Of a stretch of DNA of 64,000 bases, positions 33,127 to 42,046 are shown in pieces. The DNA comes from Paracoccus aestuariivivens (GTDB lineage: Bacteria > Pseudomonadota > Alphaproteobacteria > Rhodobacterales > Rhodobacteraceae): contig NZ_WMIE01000002.1 of assembly GCF_009711225.1 (NCBI RefSeq), forward strand, positions 62,001-126,000, written 5' to 3'. Each line of letters opens with the position of its first letter. Position 1 is the stretch's first letter. The notes under the pieces were generated by a model that ran no database searches, was not told the DNA's origin, and was given only the letters and a program-made list of their open reading frames with translations. The position numbers and the translations under genes were made by a program.

Positions 33127-34905
33127 ATGTTGAAACCCTGGATCGAGGCGCAGCCAAGGCTGGTCGAAGTCGCTGCCGGACGCGCTTATGCGGATCTGGT
33201 CATCCGGGGCGGGGTCTGGGTCAATGTCCATACCCGCGAGTTGATCGAGGGCATGGATATCGCCGTGGCCGATGGCCGCGTGGCCTATGTCGGGCCAGAT
33301 GCCGGTACTTCGGTCGGCCCCGAGACTCAGGTGATTGAGGCCAAAGGCCGCTACATGATGCCCGGCCTGATCGACGCGCATATGCATGTCGAATCGGGGA
33401 TGCTGACGCCTGCCGGTTTCGCCGCCGCCGTGATCCCGCATGGCACGACGACGATGTTCCACGACCCACATGAGATCGCGAACGTTCTGGGCCTTGAGGG
33501 CGTGCGGCTGATGCGGGACGAATCGCTGATCCAGCCGGTCAGCATGTTCACCCAGATGCCCAGCTGCGCGCCGTCCGCGCCCGGACTGGAAACCACCGGG
33601 GCCCCGATCACCGAGGGCGAGGTGGCCCAAGCCATGGGCTGGGAGGGCATCATCGGTCTGGGCGAGATGATGAACTTCCCCGGCGTCGCGGCGGGCGATC
33701 CGCAGATGCTGGGCGAGATCGCGGCGACCCGCGCGGCGGGCAAGACCGTCGGCGGCCATTATGCCAGCCCCGATCTGGGCCGCCCTTTCCACGCCTATGT
33801 CGCGGGCGGCGCGGCGGATGACCACGAGACCACCAGCGAGGCGCAGGGCATTGCCCGCGTGCGTCAGGGCATGGGCTGCATGATGCGGCTTGGCTCGGCT
33901 TGGTATGACGTCGAAACCCAGATCACCGCGATCACCGAAAAGGGCCTTGATCCGCGCTTTTTCATCCTGTGCACCGATGATTGCCATTCCGGCACGCTGG
34001 TGAATGACGGCCATATGAACCGCGTCGTGCGCCATGCCATCGCATGCGGCTGCGACCCGCTGATCGCGATCCAGATGGCTACGATCAACAGCGCCAGCCA
34101 TTTTGGGCAGGAACGCGAGCTTGGCTCGATCACCCCCGGTCGGCGGGCGGATGTGATCCTGACCTCGGACCTGCGGTCGCTGCCGATCGAAATGGTAATC
34201 GCGCAGGGCCAGTTGGTCGCCGAGGACGGCAAATTGCTGGTCGCCTGCCCGCGTATCGACTGGCCTGAACGCGCGCGGAAATCTATCCGCTTGGGCAAGG
34301 AACTGGCGGGCGCGGATTTCGAGGTCCGCGCGAGCGGCGATCAGGCCCGCGTCCGTGTCATCGGCGTGGTTGAGAATCAGGCTCCGACCAAGGCTCTGGA
34401 GGCCGATCTGCCGATCCGCGACGGCGTGGTCGAGGGGCAGGGCGACACCTGCCAGATCGCGCTGGTCGAGCGTCATCAGGGCACGGGTGGGGTCGTCAAC
34501 GGCTTCGTCTCGGGTTTTGGTTATCAGGGCCGGGTGGCGGTGGCCTCGACGGTCGCGCATGACAGCCATCACATGATCGTCGTGGGCACGGATCGTGAGA
34601 CCATGGCGGCGGCGGCGAACCATCTGGGGCAGTTGGGCGGTGGCGTCACCGTCTTCCGCGACGGCGCGGAACTGGCAAGCGTCGCTTTGCCCATCGGTGG
34701 CCTGATGTCCGACCGTCCCGCCGAAGAAGTGGCCGAGGCCGCGCAAGCCATCGTGCAGGCCATGCAGGATTGCGGCTGCAGCCTGAACAACGCCTATATG
34801 CAGCATTCGCTGCTGGCGCTGGTGGTGATCCCGGAACTGCGCATCTCGGATCTGGGCATTGTCGATGTGCGCAGCTTTGAACTGGTTGATCTGATCGTCA
34901 GCTAA
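33127..34905 (+). CDS. ade: Adenine deaminase
   Basis: A 592-residue amidohydrolase that converts adenine to hypoxanthine for purine salvage. The metal-binding GLIDAHMHVESGMLTP motif, the DPHEIANVLG segment, ILCTDDCHSGTL and the C-terminal domain with FVSGFG and VAHDSHHMIVVGTD are typical of the AdeC family, and the length is normal. A perfect ribosome site AAGGAG is 6 bp before the ATG. It is transcribed alone between recO (divergent) and recF (convergent, 8-bp overlap). Confidence 0.95.
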   Translation: MLKPWIEAQPRLVEVAAGRAYADLVIRGGVWVNVHTRELIEGMDIAVADGRVAYVGPDAGTSVGPETQVIEAKGRYMMPGLIDAHMHVESGMLTPAGFAAAVIPHGTTTMFHDPHEIANVLGLEGVRLMRDESLIQPVSMFTQMPSCAPSAPGLETTGAPITEGEVAQAMGWEGIIGLGEMMNFPGVAAGDPQMLGEIAATRAAGKTVGGHYASPDLGRPFHAYVAGGAADDHETTSEAQGIARVRQGMGCMMRLGSAWYDVETQITAITEKGLDPRFFILCTDDCHSGTLVNDGHMNRVVRHAIACGCDPLIAIQMATINSASHFGQERELGSITPGRRADVILTSDLRSLPIEMVIAQGQLVAEDGKLLVACPRIDWPERARKSIRLGKELAGADFEVRASGDQARVRVIGVVENQAPTKALEADLPIRDGVVEGQGDTCQIALVERHQGTGGVVNGFVSGFGYQGRVAVASTVAHDSHHMIVVGTDRETMAAAANHLGQLGGGVTVFRDGAELASVALPIGGLMSDRPAEEVAEAAQAIVQAMQDCGCSLNNAYMQHSLLALVVIPELRISDLGIVDVRSFELVDLIVS

Positions 34906-35968
34906 GGCGTGAGGCGTCGCCGTCGCGGGCGACGCTTAGGAATTGCGCCCGGTCCCGAAGTGTGTCGAACAGTTCGGGGCCGGTGCCGGTCAGAAAGCAT
35001 TGCGCGGAAAGCGCGCAGATTTCGTCATGCAGCGCGGCGCGGCGGTCGGCATCCAGATGCGCCGCGACCTCATCCAGCAGCAGGACCGGGGATTCGTCCG
35101 AAAGCGCGCGGGCATTGGCGAGGATCAGCGACAAGAGCAAGGCCTTTTGCTCGCCGGTGGAGCTAAGAGCGGCGGGCATGTCCTGCGGTCCCCAATACGC
35201 CCCCAGATCGGCGCGATGCGGGCCGGTCAGGGTGCGGCCCGCTGCCATGTCGCGGCTGCGGCCTTCGGCCAGCCGCTGGGCGATGCTGTCGGGGTCCGGG
35301 TCATCCGCCGCGCCTTCGCCCGGCAGAAGCGTCAGGGTGGCGGCGGGAAAGGCGGTTTCGGCCCCGTCTTGCGCGGCCGTGATCCGGGCAATCGCGTCAA
35401 GCCGGTTGCGGGTGATCGCAGCCCCCATGTCGGCCATCTGCAATTCCAGCGCGCGATACCAGCCAGCGTCGCGGACCCCGTCCTTCAGCAGCCGGTTGCG
35501 CTCGCGCATGGCCTTGTCATAGCCCAAGGCATCCTCGGCATGGCCGGGGGTGAAGCTTAGCGTCACGCGGTCAAGAAAACGGCGGCGTTGTTCCGGCGCG
35601 TCGCTCCAGAGCCGGTCCATCGCGGGGGTGAGCCAGATCACCCGCATCAGGCTGCCAAGCGCCATCTGAGTCGAGGGTTTGTCGTCCAGCGCCACCTCAC
35701 GCGGCTGGCCGGGCAAGGCGCGGGTCAGGATGTGACGCTCGCCCACGGTCGCACGGATCTGCCAGCCGACATCCGGCCCCTTGCGGGCCTGATCGGCAGG
35801 AGCGGCCCCCCGCATCCCGCGACCGGGCGAGAGCATGGAAATGGCTTCAAGGATATTCGTCTTGCCAGCACCATTAGGCCCGTGGATTGCCACGGGCCGC
35901 TGGTCGGTATCGATCTCAAGACGGGCCCAGCTACGAAACTGGGTCAGATGCAGGCGTGTGAGCGTCAC
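34898..35968 (-). CDS. recF: DNA replication and repair protein RecF
   Basis: A 356-residue SMC/ABC-type ATPase that helps RecO and RecR at single-strand gaps. Walker A is HGPNGAGKTN (about residues 29-38), the ABC signature is ALSSTGEQKALLLSLILA, and Walker B is VLLLDEVAAHLD. It starts with GTG in a GTGA overlap with the dnaN stop, so it is translated with the clamp. GyrB, which follows in many bacteria, is not here: the convergent adenine deaminase gene ends 8 bp inside recF. Confidence 0.95.
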   Translation of the reverse strand: MTLTRLHLTQFRSWARLEIDTDQRPVAIHGPNGAGKTNILEAISMLSPGRGMRGAAPADQARKGPDVGWQIRATVGERHILTRALPGQPREVALDDKPSTQMALGSLMRVIWLTPAMDRLWSDAPEQRRRFLDRVTLSFTPGHAEDALGYDKAMRERNRLLKDGVRDAGWYRALELQMADMGAAITRNRLDAIARITAAQDGAETAFPAATLTLLPGEGAADDPDPDSIAQRLAEGRSRDMAAGRTLTGPHRADLGAYWGPQDMPAALSSTGEQKALLLSLILANARALSDESPVLLLDEVAAHLDADRRAALHDEICALSAQCFLTGTGPELFDTLRDRAQFLSVARDGDASRLS

Positions 35969-37083
35969 ACGCGCATCGGCATGACGACATAGACGGCGGT
36001 GGTGTCGCCACCCTCGCGGATCAGCGCCGCATCGCCCGAGCCGTTGAACAGGAAGACGGCATTCTCGCGGTCGATCTGGCCCGCGATCTCATGCAGGTAC
36101 TTGGCGTTGAAGCCGATTTCCAGCGGCTCGTCGGCATAGGCCACGGGCAGTTCTTCCTCGGCGGCACCGGCGTCGGGGGCGTTGACCGACAGGACCAGAC
36201 GGTCCTCATCCAGCGACAGCTTCACGGCGCGCGAACGCTCGCTGCTGACGGTGGCGACGCGGTCGACGGCCTTGGCAAAATCGCCGGCATCCACTTCCAG
36301 CTTGCGGGTGTTGCCCGAGGGGATGACGCGGCTGTAATCCGGGAACGTCCCGTCAATGACCTTCGAGGTCAACGTGATGGTGGGCGTCGCGAAACGGACC
36401 TTGGTTTCGCTAACAGAAACCGCGATTTCGGTCGAATCGTCGTCCAGCAGTTTGCGCAACTCGGCCACGGTCTTGCGCGGTACGATCACGCCGGGCATTT
36501 CGTTCGCGCCCGCGGGCAGAGAGGCGTCGATGCGGGCCAGACGGTGACCATCTGTCGCAACGCAACGCAGGCAAGGGCCGTCGTCAGATTGCGCGACATG
36601 CATATAGACACCGTTCAGATAGTAACGGGTCTCCTCGTTCGAGATGGCGAATTTCGATTTGTCGAACAGGCGACGCAGCACCGAAGCGGGGGCCGAGAAA
36701 TTCGCCGAATATTCCGAGGTGGACATGACCGGAAAATCTTCGCGCGGCAGCGTTGCAAGGCTGAAGCTCGAGCGACCGGCATGGACCGAAAGGCGGCCCG
36801 AACTGCCGTCCAGATCAAGTTGTACCAGCGCGCCATCCGGCAGTTTCCGGGCGATGTCATTGAGCATGCTGGCAGAAACGGTGGTCGAGCCGGGGCGTTC
36901 GACCTGCGCGTTGGCCAGATAAACGATTTCGGTGTCCAGATCGGTTGCTCGGAAGCTGACGCCATCGGGCGTCGTCTCGATCAGGACGTTAGCCAAAATC
37001 GGGATCGTGTTGCGCCGCTCGACAACGGACTGGGCCTGAGAAACCGCCTTCACCAGATCGGCACGTTCGATAGCAAATTTCAT
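35965..37083 (-). CDS. dnaN: DNA polymerase III beta subunit (sliding clamp)
   Basis: A 372-residue ring-forming clamp that tethers DNA polymerase III to the template. Three repeated clamp domains of about 120 residues are evident, starting MKFAIERADLVKAVSQAQSV and ending in the conserved TAVYVVMPMRV, part of the peptide-binding site for polymerase. Length and motifs are standard. Ribosome site AAGGACC precedes the ATG. It has a strong promoter of its own within the dnaA-dnaN gap and is coupled to recF by GTGA overlap. Confidence 0.97.
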   Translation of the reverse strand: MKFAIERADLVKAVSQAQSVVERRNTIPILANVLIETTPDGVSFRATDLDTEIVYLANAQVERPGSTTVSASMLNDIARKLPDGALVQLDLDGSSGRLSVHAGRSSFSLATLPREDFPVMSTSEYSANFSAPASVLRRLFDKSKFAISNEETRYYLNGVYMHVAQSDDGPCLRCVATDGHRLARIDASLPAGANEMPGVIVPRKTVAELRKLLDDDSTEIAVSVSETKVRFATPTITLTSKVIDGTFPDYSRVIPSGNTRKLEVDAGDFAKAVDRVATVSSERSRAVKLSLDEDRLVLSVNAPDAGAAEEELPVAYADEPLEIGFNAKYLHEIAGQIDRENAVFLFNGSGDAALIREGGDTTAVYVVMPMRV

Positions 37084-37119
37084 GGTCGGTCCTTATATGT
37101 CGTTCGCGGCGGGAGGCCG

Positions 37120-37148
37120 ACTATAAGGCCCAACCCGGTGCCGGGCAA
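37120..37148 (-). promoter_or_regulatory. Promoter of dnaN-recF
   Basis: On the minus strand TTGCCC (37143-37148) and TATAGT (37120-37125) are 17 bp apart, an excellent sigma-70 match. The leader to the dnaN ATG is about 30 nt. The -35 box lies in one arm of the hairpin at 37141-37166. Confidence 0.7.
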
Positions 37149-37166
37149 TCTCGCAGATTTGCCCGG
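37141..37166 (-). terminator. Hairpin between dnaA and dnaN
   Basis: An 8-bp stem CCGGGCAA / TTGCCCGG with inner partial pairing follows dnaA by about 22 bp. It lacks a T-run, so partial termination or attenuation of dnaA transcripts is possible. It overlaps the -35 box of the dnaN promoter. Confidence 0.45.
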
Positions 37167-37188
37167 TTGGTCAAGCAGATCGAGGGCC

Positions 37189-38565
37189 TTAAGCCTCGAG
37201 AAGACGACGAAGAAGATCGATGTCTTCGGCGAGGCTGCGATCGGCCGTGCGCAGTTCCTCGATCTTGCGCACGCCATGCATGATCGTGGTGTGATCGCGG
37301 CCGCCAAAGCGACGCCCGATTTCGGGCAGCGAGCGCGAGGTCATCTGTTTGGACAGGTACATCGCGATCTGGCGCGGGCGGGCGACGGTGCGCACGCGCT
37401 TGGGGCCGATCATGTCCGACAGGCGGATATTGTAATGCTCGGCGACTTTGCGCTGGATCTCCTCGATCGACACCTTGCGGTCATTGGCGCGCAGGATGTC
37501 GGCAAGGCATTCCTGCGTCATATCCAACGTGATCTCGCGGCCCATCAGGCTGGCGAAGGCGAACAGACGCTGCAACGCCCCTTCCAAAACGCGGACGTTC
37601 GAGGTGATGCGATGCGCGAGGAATTCCAGCACGCCCGGCGCAAGTTGCAGGCCCGGATATTGCACGCGGAAACTGTCGGTCTTGGATTGCAGGATGCCCA
37701 GACGCAGTTCGTAATCGGTCGGATGCAGATCGACGACCAGACCGCATTGCAGGCGCGACTTGATCCGGTCTTCCATGTCCTTGATCTCACCCGGCGCGCG
37801 GTCGGCCGAGATGATGATCTGCTTGCCCTGATCGACCAAGGTATTGAACGTGTGGAAGAATTCCTCCTGCGTTGAATCCTTGCCGGCGATGAACTGGACG
37901 TCATCGACCATCAGCACCGAGACCGTGCGGAACAGTTCCTTGAAGTCCATCACCGTGCGGTCACGCAGCGCCTGGACAAAGCGATACATGAACTGCTCGG
38001 CCGACAGATACAGGACTTTAGCCTCTGGCTGGCGGATCTGGATTTCGCGCGCGATGGCGTGCATCAGGTGGGTCTTGCCCAGCCCGACGCCGCCATAGAG
38101 GAACAGCGGGTTGAAGGTGACGGGGCCACCTTCGGCGACGCGGCGGGCGGCGGCATGGGCCAACTCGTTCGGCTTGCCGACGATGAAGTTGTCGAAGGTG
38201 AAGCGGTGGTCCAGCGGCGCGGTCAATTCCTCATCGACGGCAGCGCGCGGGGCAGGGCGCTTGGGCTCGGAGTTCGCGGCAGCAACCTGACGGCTGGTCT
38301 GGCTGCGCGTTTCGAAGCTGACCCGATGCACCGGCCCGTTCAGACGGTCCAGCACCTTCAGGATATCGTCGCTGTAATGGCGCGAGACCCAGTCCGAAAG
38401 AAATCGCGTCGGGCAGGCAATGGTTGCCGTGCCCTCATCCACGCCGGTCAGGCGAAGGGGCTCGATCCAGGTCGCAAAACTGTCGGTTCCGACGATTTTC
38501 TGAAGTTCTTCACGCGCCTGCCCCCAAATATTGTCCATCTCGCCCAAGTCCGTTTCGTTGCCCAT
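37189..38565 (-). CDS. dnaA: Chromosomal replication initiator protein DnaA
   Basis: A 458-residue AAA+ protein that opens the origin and starts replication. Domain I (about residues 8-80) has WGQAREELQKIVG; domain III has Walker A GGVGLGKTHLMHAI, Walker B VLMVDDVQFIAG and sensor motifs; domain IV ends with the DNA-binding signature RRFGGRDHTTIMHGVRKI. The start at 38563-38565 gives MGNETDLGEMDN; an internal ATG (38536-38538, MDNIWGQ) and a longer open frame to 38727 are alternatives, and ribosome sites are weak at all. It leads the dnaA-dnaN-recF order and lies downstream of rpsT. Confidence 0.96.
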   Translation of the reverse strand: MGNETDLGEMDNIWGQAREELQKIVGTDSFATWIEPLRLTGVDEGTATIACPTRFLSDWVSRHYSDDILKVLDRLNGPVHRVSFETRSQTSRQVAAANSEPKRPAPRAAVDEELTAPLDHRFTFDNFIVGKPNELAHAAARRVAEGGPVTFNPLFLYGGVGLGKTHLMHAIAREIQIRQPEAKVLYLSAEQFMYRFVQALRDRTVMDFKELFRTVSVLMVDDVQFIAGKDSTQEEFFHTFNTLVDQGKQIIISADRAPGEIKDMEDRIKSRLQCGLVVDLHPTDYELRLGILQSKTDSFRVQYPGLQLAPGVLEFLAHRITSNVRVLEGALQRLFAFASLMGREITLDMTQECLADILRANDRKVSIEEIQRKVAEHYNIRLSDMIGPKRVRTVARPRQIAMYLSKQMTSRSLPEIGRRFGGRDHTTIMHGVRKIEELRTADRSLAEDIDLLRRLLEA

Positions 38566-38973
38566 GTCCGCACGGTTCGCCCGGCGGTTAGTTGATTCGG
38601 CATCGGCGCCCGGACGGACAGAAGACAAAACGACAGAACCGCACGCCGCAAATGCGACGTGAAAGCCGGTTCGCGGCTTTGTCTCCAAACATGAAATGCG
38701 GCCAGCAGCGACCGCTTCACGTATCAATGGCCGCTGATCGTCCCCCGATCATGCGTCCTGCCCGTCGTCCGGCGGCAGAGCCGGTCCTCCGGGCGTGTCC
38801 CCCAGGTGCGAAGTGAATCGCTGGACCGAAGCTAGCAAGAAGGATGCTCCGCCGACAACCGATCTTCGCGCTTGACAGAAAAGTTTGCCGCTCGAATCTC
38901 ACGAGCGGGTGACAGATCTGTGACAGCGCAAATGCCTAATTATTTCAATGAATTGACCCATCAGGTTTAATGG
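38566..38973. other. Gene-free region upstream of dnaA
   Basis: The roughly 410 bp between dnaA and the rpsT terminator have no supported gene. I searched by eye for DnaA boxes of the TTATCCACA type on both strands and found none, so this is not evidently oriC. It holds a 6-bp hairpin TGATCG-TCCCC-CGATCA (38735-38751), the small palindrome ACAGATCTGT near 38925, and an AT-rich patch around 38935-38970. The dnaA promoter must lie here, but I cannot place it. Confidence 0.6.
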
Positions 38974-39002
38974 AAAAGGGCACGCTCGGAACGAACGCGC
39001 CC
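38974..39002 (-). terminator. Rho-independent terminator of rpsT
   Basis: On the minus strand GGGCGCG (38996-39002) pairs with CGTGCCC (38978-38984) with one mismatch around an 11-nt loop and is followed by TTTT (38974-38977). It lies about 40 bp after the rpsT stop. Confidence 0.75.
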
Positions 39003-39041
39003 AGGCCAATTCTACTGGTAGTTGCGTAAATGCCGCAGCGA

Positions 39042-39311
39042 TTACGCTGCGCTCAGTGCCTTTACGCGTGCCGACAGGCGCGAGATTTTGCGCGAGGCGG
39101 TGTTCTTGTGGACGACGCCTTTGGTGACGCCACGCATCAGTTCGGGCTGAGCGGCTTGCAGTGCGGCGCGAGCAGCTTCAGCGTTGCCGCTGGCGATTGC
39201 TTCTTCGACGCCACGCAGGAAGGTGCGGATGCGCGAACGGCGCGCTTTGTTGACGGCGGTCTGACGCTCGATCTGGCGAGCGCGTTTTTTGGACTGGGGC
39301 GAATTGGCCAT
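39042..39311 (-). CDS. rpsT: 30S ribosomal protein S20
   Basis: An 89-residue basic protein that binds 16S rRNA near its 5' and 3' domains. The start [17 protein letters not shown] and the helix [23 protein letters not shown] are characteristic, and length is normal. It has its own promoter about 110 bp upstream, a leader with a stable hairpin, and its own terminator, so it forms a single-gene unit between the enoyl-CoA hydratase and dnaA genes, an arrangement common in Rhodobacterales. Confidence 0.97.
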   Translation of the reverse strand: MANSPQSKKRARQIERQTAVNKARRSRIRTFLRGVEEAIASGNAEAARAALQAAQPELMRGVTKGVVHKNTASRKISRLSARVKALSAA

Positions 39312-39363
39312 GGGTGCGATCCTGTCTGTCTATGTCTAATCTCGATGACGCAAAGCCCATGGC

Positions 39364-39382
39364 ACCGTCCGAATCGGACGGT
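39364..39382 (-). promoter_or_regulatory. Stable hairpin in the rpsT leader
   Basis: A perfect 9-bp inverted repeat ACCGTCCGA-N-TCGGACGGT lies in the predicted 5' leader of rpsT, about 52 bp before the ATG. S20 is autoregulated at translation in enteric bacteria; this structure is a possible control element, but that is only inferred. Confidence 0.45.
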
Positions 39383-39426
39383 CATGATTCATGCCTTAAG
39401 CGGGCCCACGCGCATGTAAGCTCGGC

Positions 39427-39455
39427 CCTATATAGGGGGTAGGGCCGATTGCCAA
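39427..39455 (-). promoter_or_regulatory. Promoter of rpsT
   Basis: On the minus strand TTGGCA (39450-39455) and TATAGG (39427-39432) are 17 bp apart. The -10 box lies inside a hairpin-forming repeat CGGCCCTA/TAGGGCCG (39423-39447), which can also be the terminator of the upstream enoyl-CoA hydratase gene. Confidence 0.65.
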
Positions 39456-39462
39456 GCGGAAA

Positions 39463-40239
39463 TCACCGGTCGCGGAACTGCGGCTCGCGTTTTTCAAGGA
39501 AAGCGGCCATGCCTTCCTTTTGATCCTCGGTCGAGAACAGCGCCTGAAAGCTGCGGCGCTCGAACAGGATGCCTTCGCGCAGGGTCGTCTCGTAGGCGCG
39601 ATTCACGGCCTCTTTGGCGGCGAGAACGGCAATCTGGGACTTCTCCGAGATCTTCTTCGCGGCAGCGACTGCCTCGGGGATCAGCTTTGTCGTGGGAACA
39701 ACGCGGCTGACCAGACCAGAACGCTCGGCCTCGGTCGCATCCATGAAGCGGCCGGTCAGATGCATCTCCATCGATTTCGACTTGCCGACAAACCGGGTCA
39801 GGCGCTGCGTGCCGCCGATTCCGGCGATAACACCCAGATTGATCTCGGGTTGACCGAATTTGGCGTTTTCGGCGCAGATGATGAAGTCGCAGGCCATGGC
39901 CAACTCGCAGCCGCCACCCAGCGCATAGCCGGCGACCGCTGCGATGATCGGCTTGCGGGTCGCGGTGATGCGGTCGATATCTGCGCCGAACAGGTCCTCG
40001 GTATAGACATCGACATAGGATTTCGCGGCCATTTCCTTGATGTCAGCGCCAGCTGCAAACGCCTTCTCAGAGCCGGTCAGGACAATGCAGCGCACTTTCT
40101 CGTTCTGGTCGGCATCGGCCAGCGCATTGCCGAGTTCGCTCACCAACTGGGCGTTCAGGGCGTTAAGCGCCTCGGGCCGATTCAGCCGGATCAGCGCTAC
40201 ATAGTCGTCGATCTCGACGGTGAGGGTCTGGTAAGCCAT
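39463..40239 (-). CDS. Enoyl-CoA hydratase
   Basis: A 258-residue crotonase that adds water to trans-2-enoyl-CoA. The oxyanion-hole residues and first catalytic Glu are in [19 protein letters not shown] (about residues 98-116) and the second Glu in [18 protein letters not shown] (about 130-147). The length is that of the mitochondrial-type ECHS1 enzyme. Unlike FadB it is a single-function protein, well placed to act on short-chain substrates. It stands alone between mutM and rpsT on the minus strand. Confidence 0.93.
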   Translation of the reverse strand: MAYQTLTVEIDDYVALIRLNRPEALNALNAQLVSELGNALADADQNEKVRCIVLTGSEKAFAAGADIKEMAAKSYVDVYTEDLFGADIDRITATRKPIIAAVAGYALGGGCELAMACDFIICAENAKFGQPEINLGVIAGIGGTQRLTRFVGKSKSMEMHLTGRFMDATEAERSGLVSRVVPTTKLIPEAVAAAKKISEKSQIAVLAAKEAVNRAYETTLREGILFERRSFQALFSTEDQKEGMAAFLEKREPQFRDR

Positions 40240-40311
40240 TCAAACCTAGCCTTTCGCATTCAAGCTGGTCGCGACTCGTAACAAAGCCGCGAGCATCTGG
40301 CTAGTTCCGTG

Positions 40312-40367
40312 CTGGGGCGACCGTCTTTCGGTGACCCCAGTCCGAGGCGGCAGCGCAAATGTGCTGC
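40312..40367 (-). terminator. Hairpins downstream of mutM
   Basis: Two stem-loops lie directly after the mutM stop on the minus strand: GCAGCGCA with TGTGCTGC (40350-40367), and CTGGGGCGACCG with CGGTGACCCCAG (40312-40340) around a 5-nt loop, with one mismatch. Neither is followed by a long T-run, so termination is possible but not certain. Confidence 0.45.
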
Positions 40368-40368
40368 G

Positions 40369-41214
40369 CTACTTCTGACAAATTGGGCAGAAAAAGCTGG
40401 ATCGGCCTGATTGGACGATGCGCTCGATCGTGCCTGTGCAGCCCGATGTGGGGCAGGGACCACCTTCGCGACCATAGACGCGGAACGAGTGCTGGAAATA
40501 GCCGAGTTCGCCGGTAGCTTGCCGGTGATCGCGCAAGCTCGATCCGCCCGCCGCGATGGCTTCGGTCAGCACCTCCTTGATATGGCCGACCAATGCCCCG
40601 ACCTGCGGCTCGGGAACTTGTCCGGCCAGACGGCGCGGATCTATGCCCGCCCGGTATAGCGCCTCGGACACATAGATGTTGCCCAGCCCCGCCACCAGAC
40701 TCTGGTCCAGCAGTGCCGATTTCACCGGAGCCTTCTTGCCCGCGAATGCGTGGATCAGGACATCGGGCGTGAAATCATCGGCCAAGGGTTCGGGGCCAAG
40801 GCGCGACAACATGGGATGCGTCCCGTCGGGGCCAACCAAATCGACCATTCCGAAGCGTCGGGCGTCGTTGAACGTGATCTGCGTGCCCTCGTCGTTCCAG
40901 AACACCACGTGATCATGGCGAGACAGGATCGAGGGGTCGCGGTGAAAGTCGCCCTGTATCGCGCCTTCGATCAACATCCGGCCCGACATTCCAAGGTGCA
41001 GTAGCACGCTGCCACGGTTTTCCAGATCGACCAGAATATACTTCGAGCGTCGACGCAGGCCGGTCACTTTGGCGCCTGTGACGACCTGCACCAGATCCGG
41101 AGGCAGAGGCCAGCGCAGATCGGGCCGACGGGCCTCGACGCGGGTGATCGTGCGTCCTTCAAGATGCGGGGCCAAGCCCCGTCGGACGGTTTCTACCTCA
41201 GGCAGTTCTGGCAT
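40369..41214 (-). CDS. mutM: Formamidopyrimidine-DNA glycosylase
   Basis: A 281-residue base-excision repair enzyme that removes 8-oxoguanine and formamidopyrimidines. The catalytic N-terminal proline and Glu are in [14 protein letters not shown], so the start at 41212-41214 is certain; longer frames would remove the catalytic proline from the N-terminus. The helix-two-turn-helix region contains [19 protein letters not shown], and the C-terminal zinc finger reads CPTSGC ... FFCPIC (C-x4-C, C-x2-C). Both lyase and glycosylase residues are present. It is divergent from ubiE. Confidence 0.96.
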   Translation of the reverse strand: MPELPEVETVRRGLAPHLEGRTITRVEARRPDLRWPLPPDLVQVVTGAKVTGLRRRSKYILVDLENRGSVLLHLGMSGRMLIEGAIQGDFHRDPSILSRHDHVVFWNDEGTQITFNDARRFGMVDLVGPDGTHPMLSRLGPEPLADDFTPDVLIHAFAGKKAPVKSALLDQSLVAGLGNIYVSEALYRAGIDPRRLAGQVPEPQVGALVGHIKEVLTEAIAAGGSSLRDHRQATGELGYFQHSFRVYGREGGPCPTSGCTGTIERIVQSGRSSFFCPICQK

Positions 41215-41287
41215 TTCTTTTCCATTCGTCGCATGGTGCGCCGCGCGCGCATGGCCTATCTGGGCGCGAAACGACGAATGGACAAGC

Positions 41288-42043
41288 ATGATGACCGACG
41301 ACCAGCGCAAAGAAACCCATTTCGGCTTCCGGACTGTTGCGGAAGAGGAAAAGGCCGGTCTGGTCCACGGCGTTTTCTCTCGGGTGGCCTCGCGTTACGA
41401 CGTGATGAACGACCTGATGAGCGTGGGTATCCACCGCGTCTGGAAGACCGCGATGATGGATTGGCTTGCGCCGCGCGATGGTCAGCACCTGCTGGATGTC
41501 GCGGGCGGGACGGGCGACGTCGCCTTCCGTTTCCTGCAACGCGCTTCAGGGGCGCGCGTCACCGTCTGCGACATGACCGAATCCATGCTGGTCGAGGGCC
41601 GCAAGCGCGCCGAGGCGGGCCGCCTTGCCGACCGTCTGGCTTGGGTCACGGGCGATGCGATGAAGCTGCCCTTCGCCGACGAAAGCTTCGACCGCTATAC
41701 GATCAGCTTCGGCATCCGCAACGTCACCCGCATCCCCGATGCCTTGGCCGAGGCGCGCCGCGTTCTGAAGCCCGGTGGCCGGTTGATGGTGCTGGAGTTC
41801 AGCCAGATCCCGGTCCCAATGCTGCAATGGCTATACGATCGCTATAGCTTCAACGTCATCCCGAAGATGGGCGAGATCGTCGCCAATGACCGCGACAGCT
41901 ATCAGTATCTGGTCGAATCCATCCGCAAATTCCCCGATCAGGAAACCTTCGCCACGATGATCCGCCATGCCGGTTTCGGTCGCGTGCAATATCGCAACAT
42001 GTCCATGGGGATCGCCGCTCTGCATTCCGGCTGGAAGGTCTGA
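41288..42043 (+). CDS. ubiE: Ubiquinone/menaquinone C-methyltransferase UbiE
   Basis: A 251-residue SAM-dependent methyltransferase of ubiquinone synthesis. SAM motif I is [16 protein letters not shown]; the family signatures [17 protein letters not shown] and [23 protein letters not shown] are clear, as is the C-terminal [20 protein letters not shown]. Two successive ATG codons (41288 and 41291) are possible starts. ubiB follows 3 bp later, an arrangement typical of alphaproteobacteria, so the two are co-transcribed. Confidence 0.96.
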   Translation: MMTDDQRKETHFGFRTVAEEEKAGLVHGVFSRVASRYDVMNDLMSVGIHRVWKTAMMDWLAPRDGQHLLDVAGGTGDVAFRFLQRASGARVTVCDMTESMLVEGRKRAEAGRLADRLAWVTGDAMKLPFADESFDRYTISFGIRNVTRIPDALAEARRVLKPGGRLMVLEFSQIPVPMLQWLYDRYSFNVIPKMGEIVANDRDSYQYLVESIRKFPDQETFATMIRHAGFGRVQYRNMSMGIAALHSGWKV

Positions 42044-42046
42044 CCC

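Noticed and set aside
38566..39041. oriC beside dnaA
   Set aside because: No DnaA boxes of the standard type and no clear AT-rich unwinding element with repeats.
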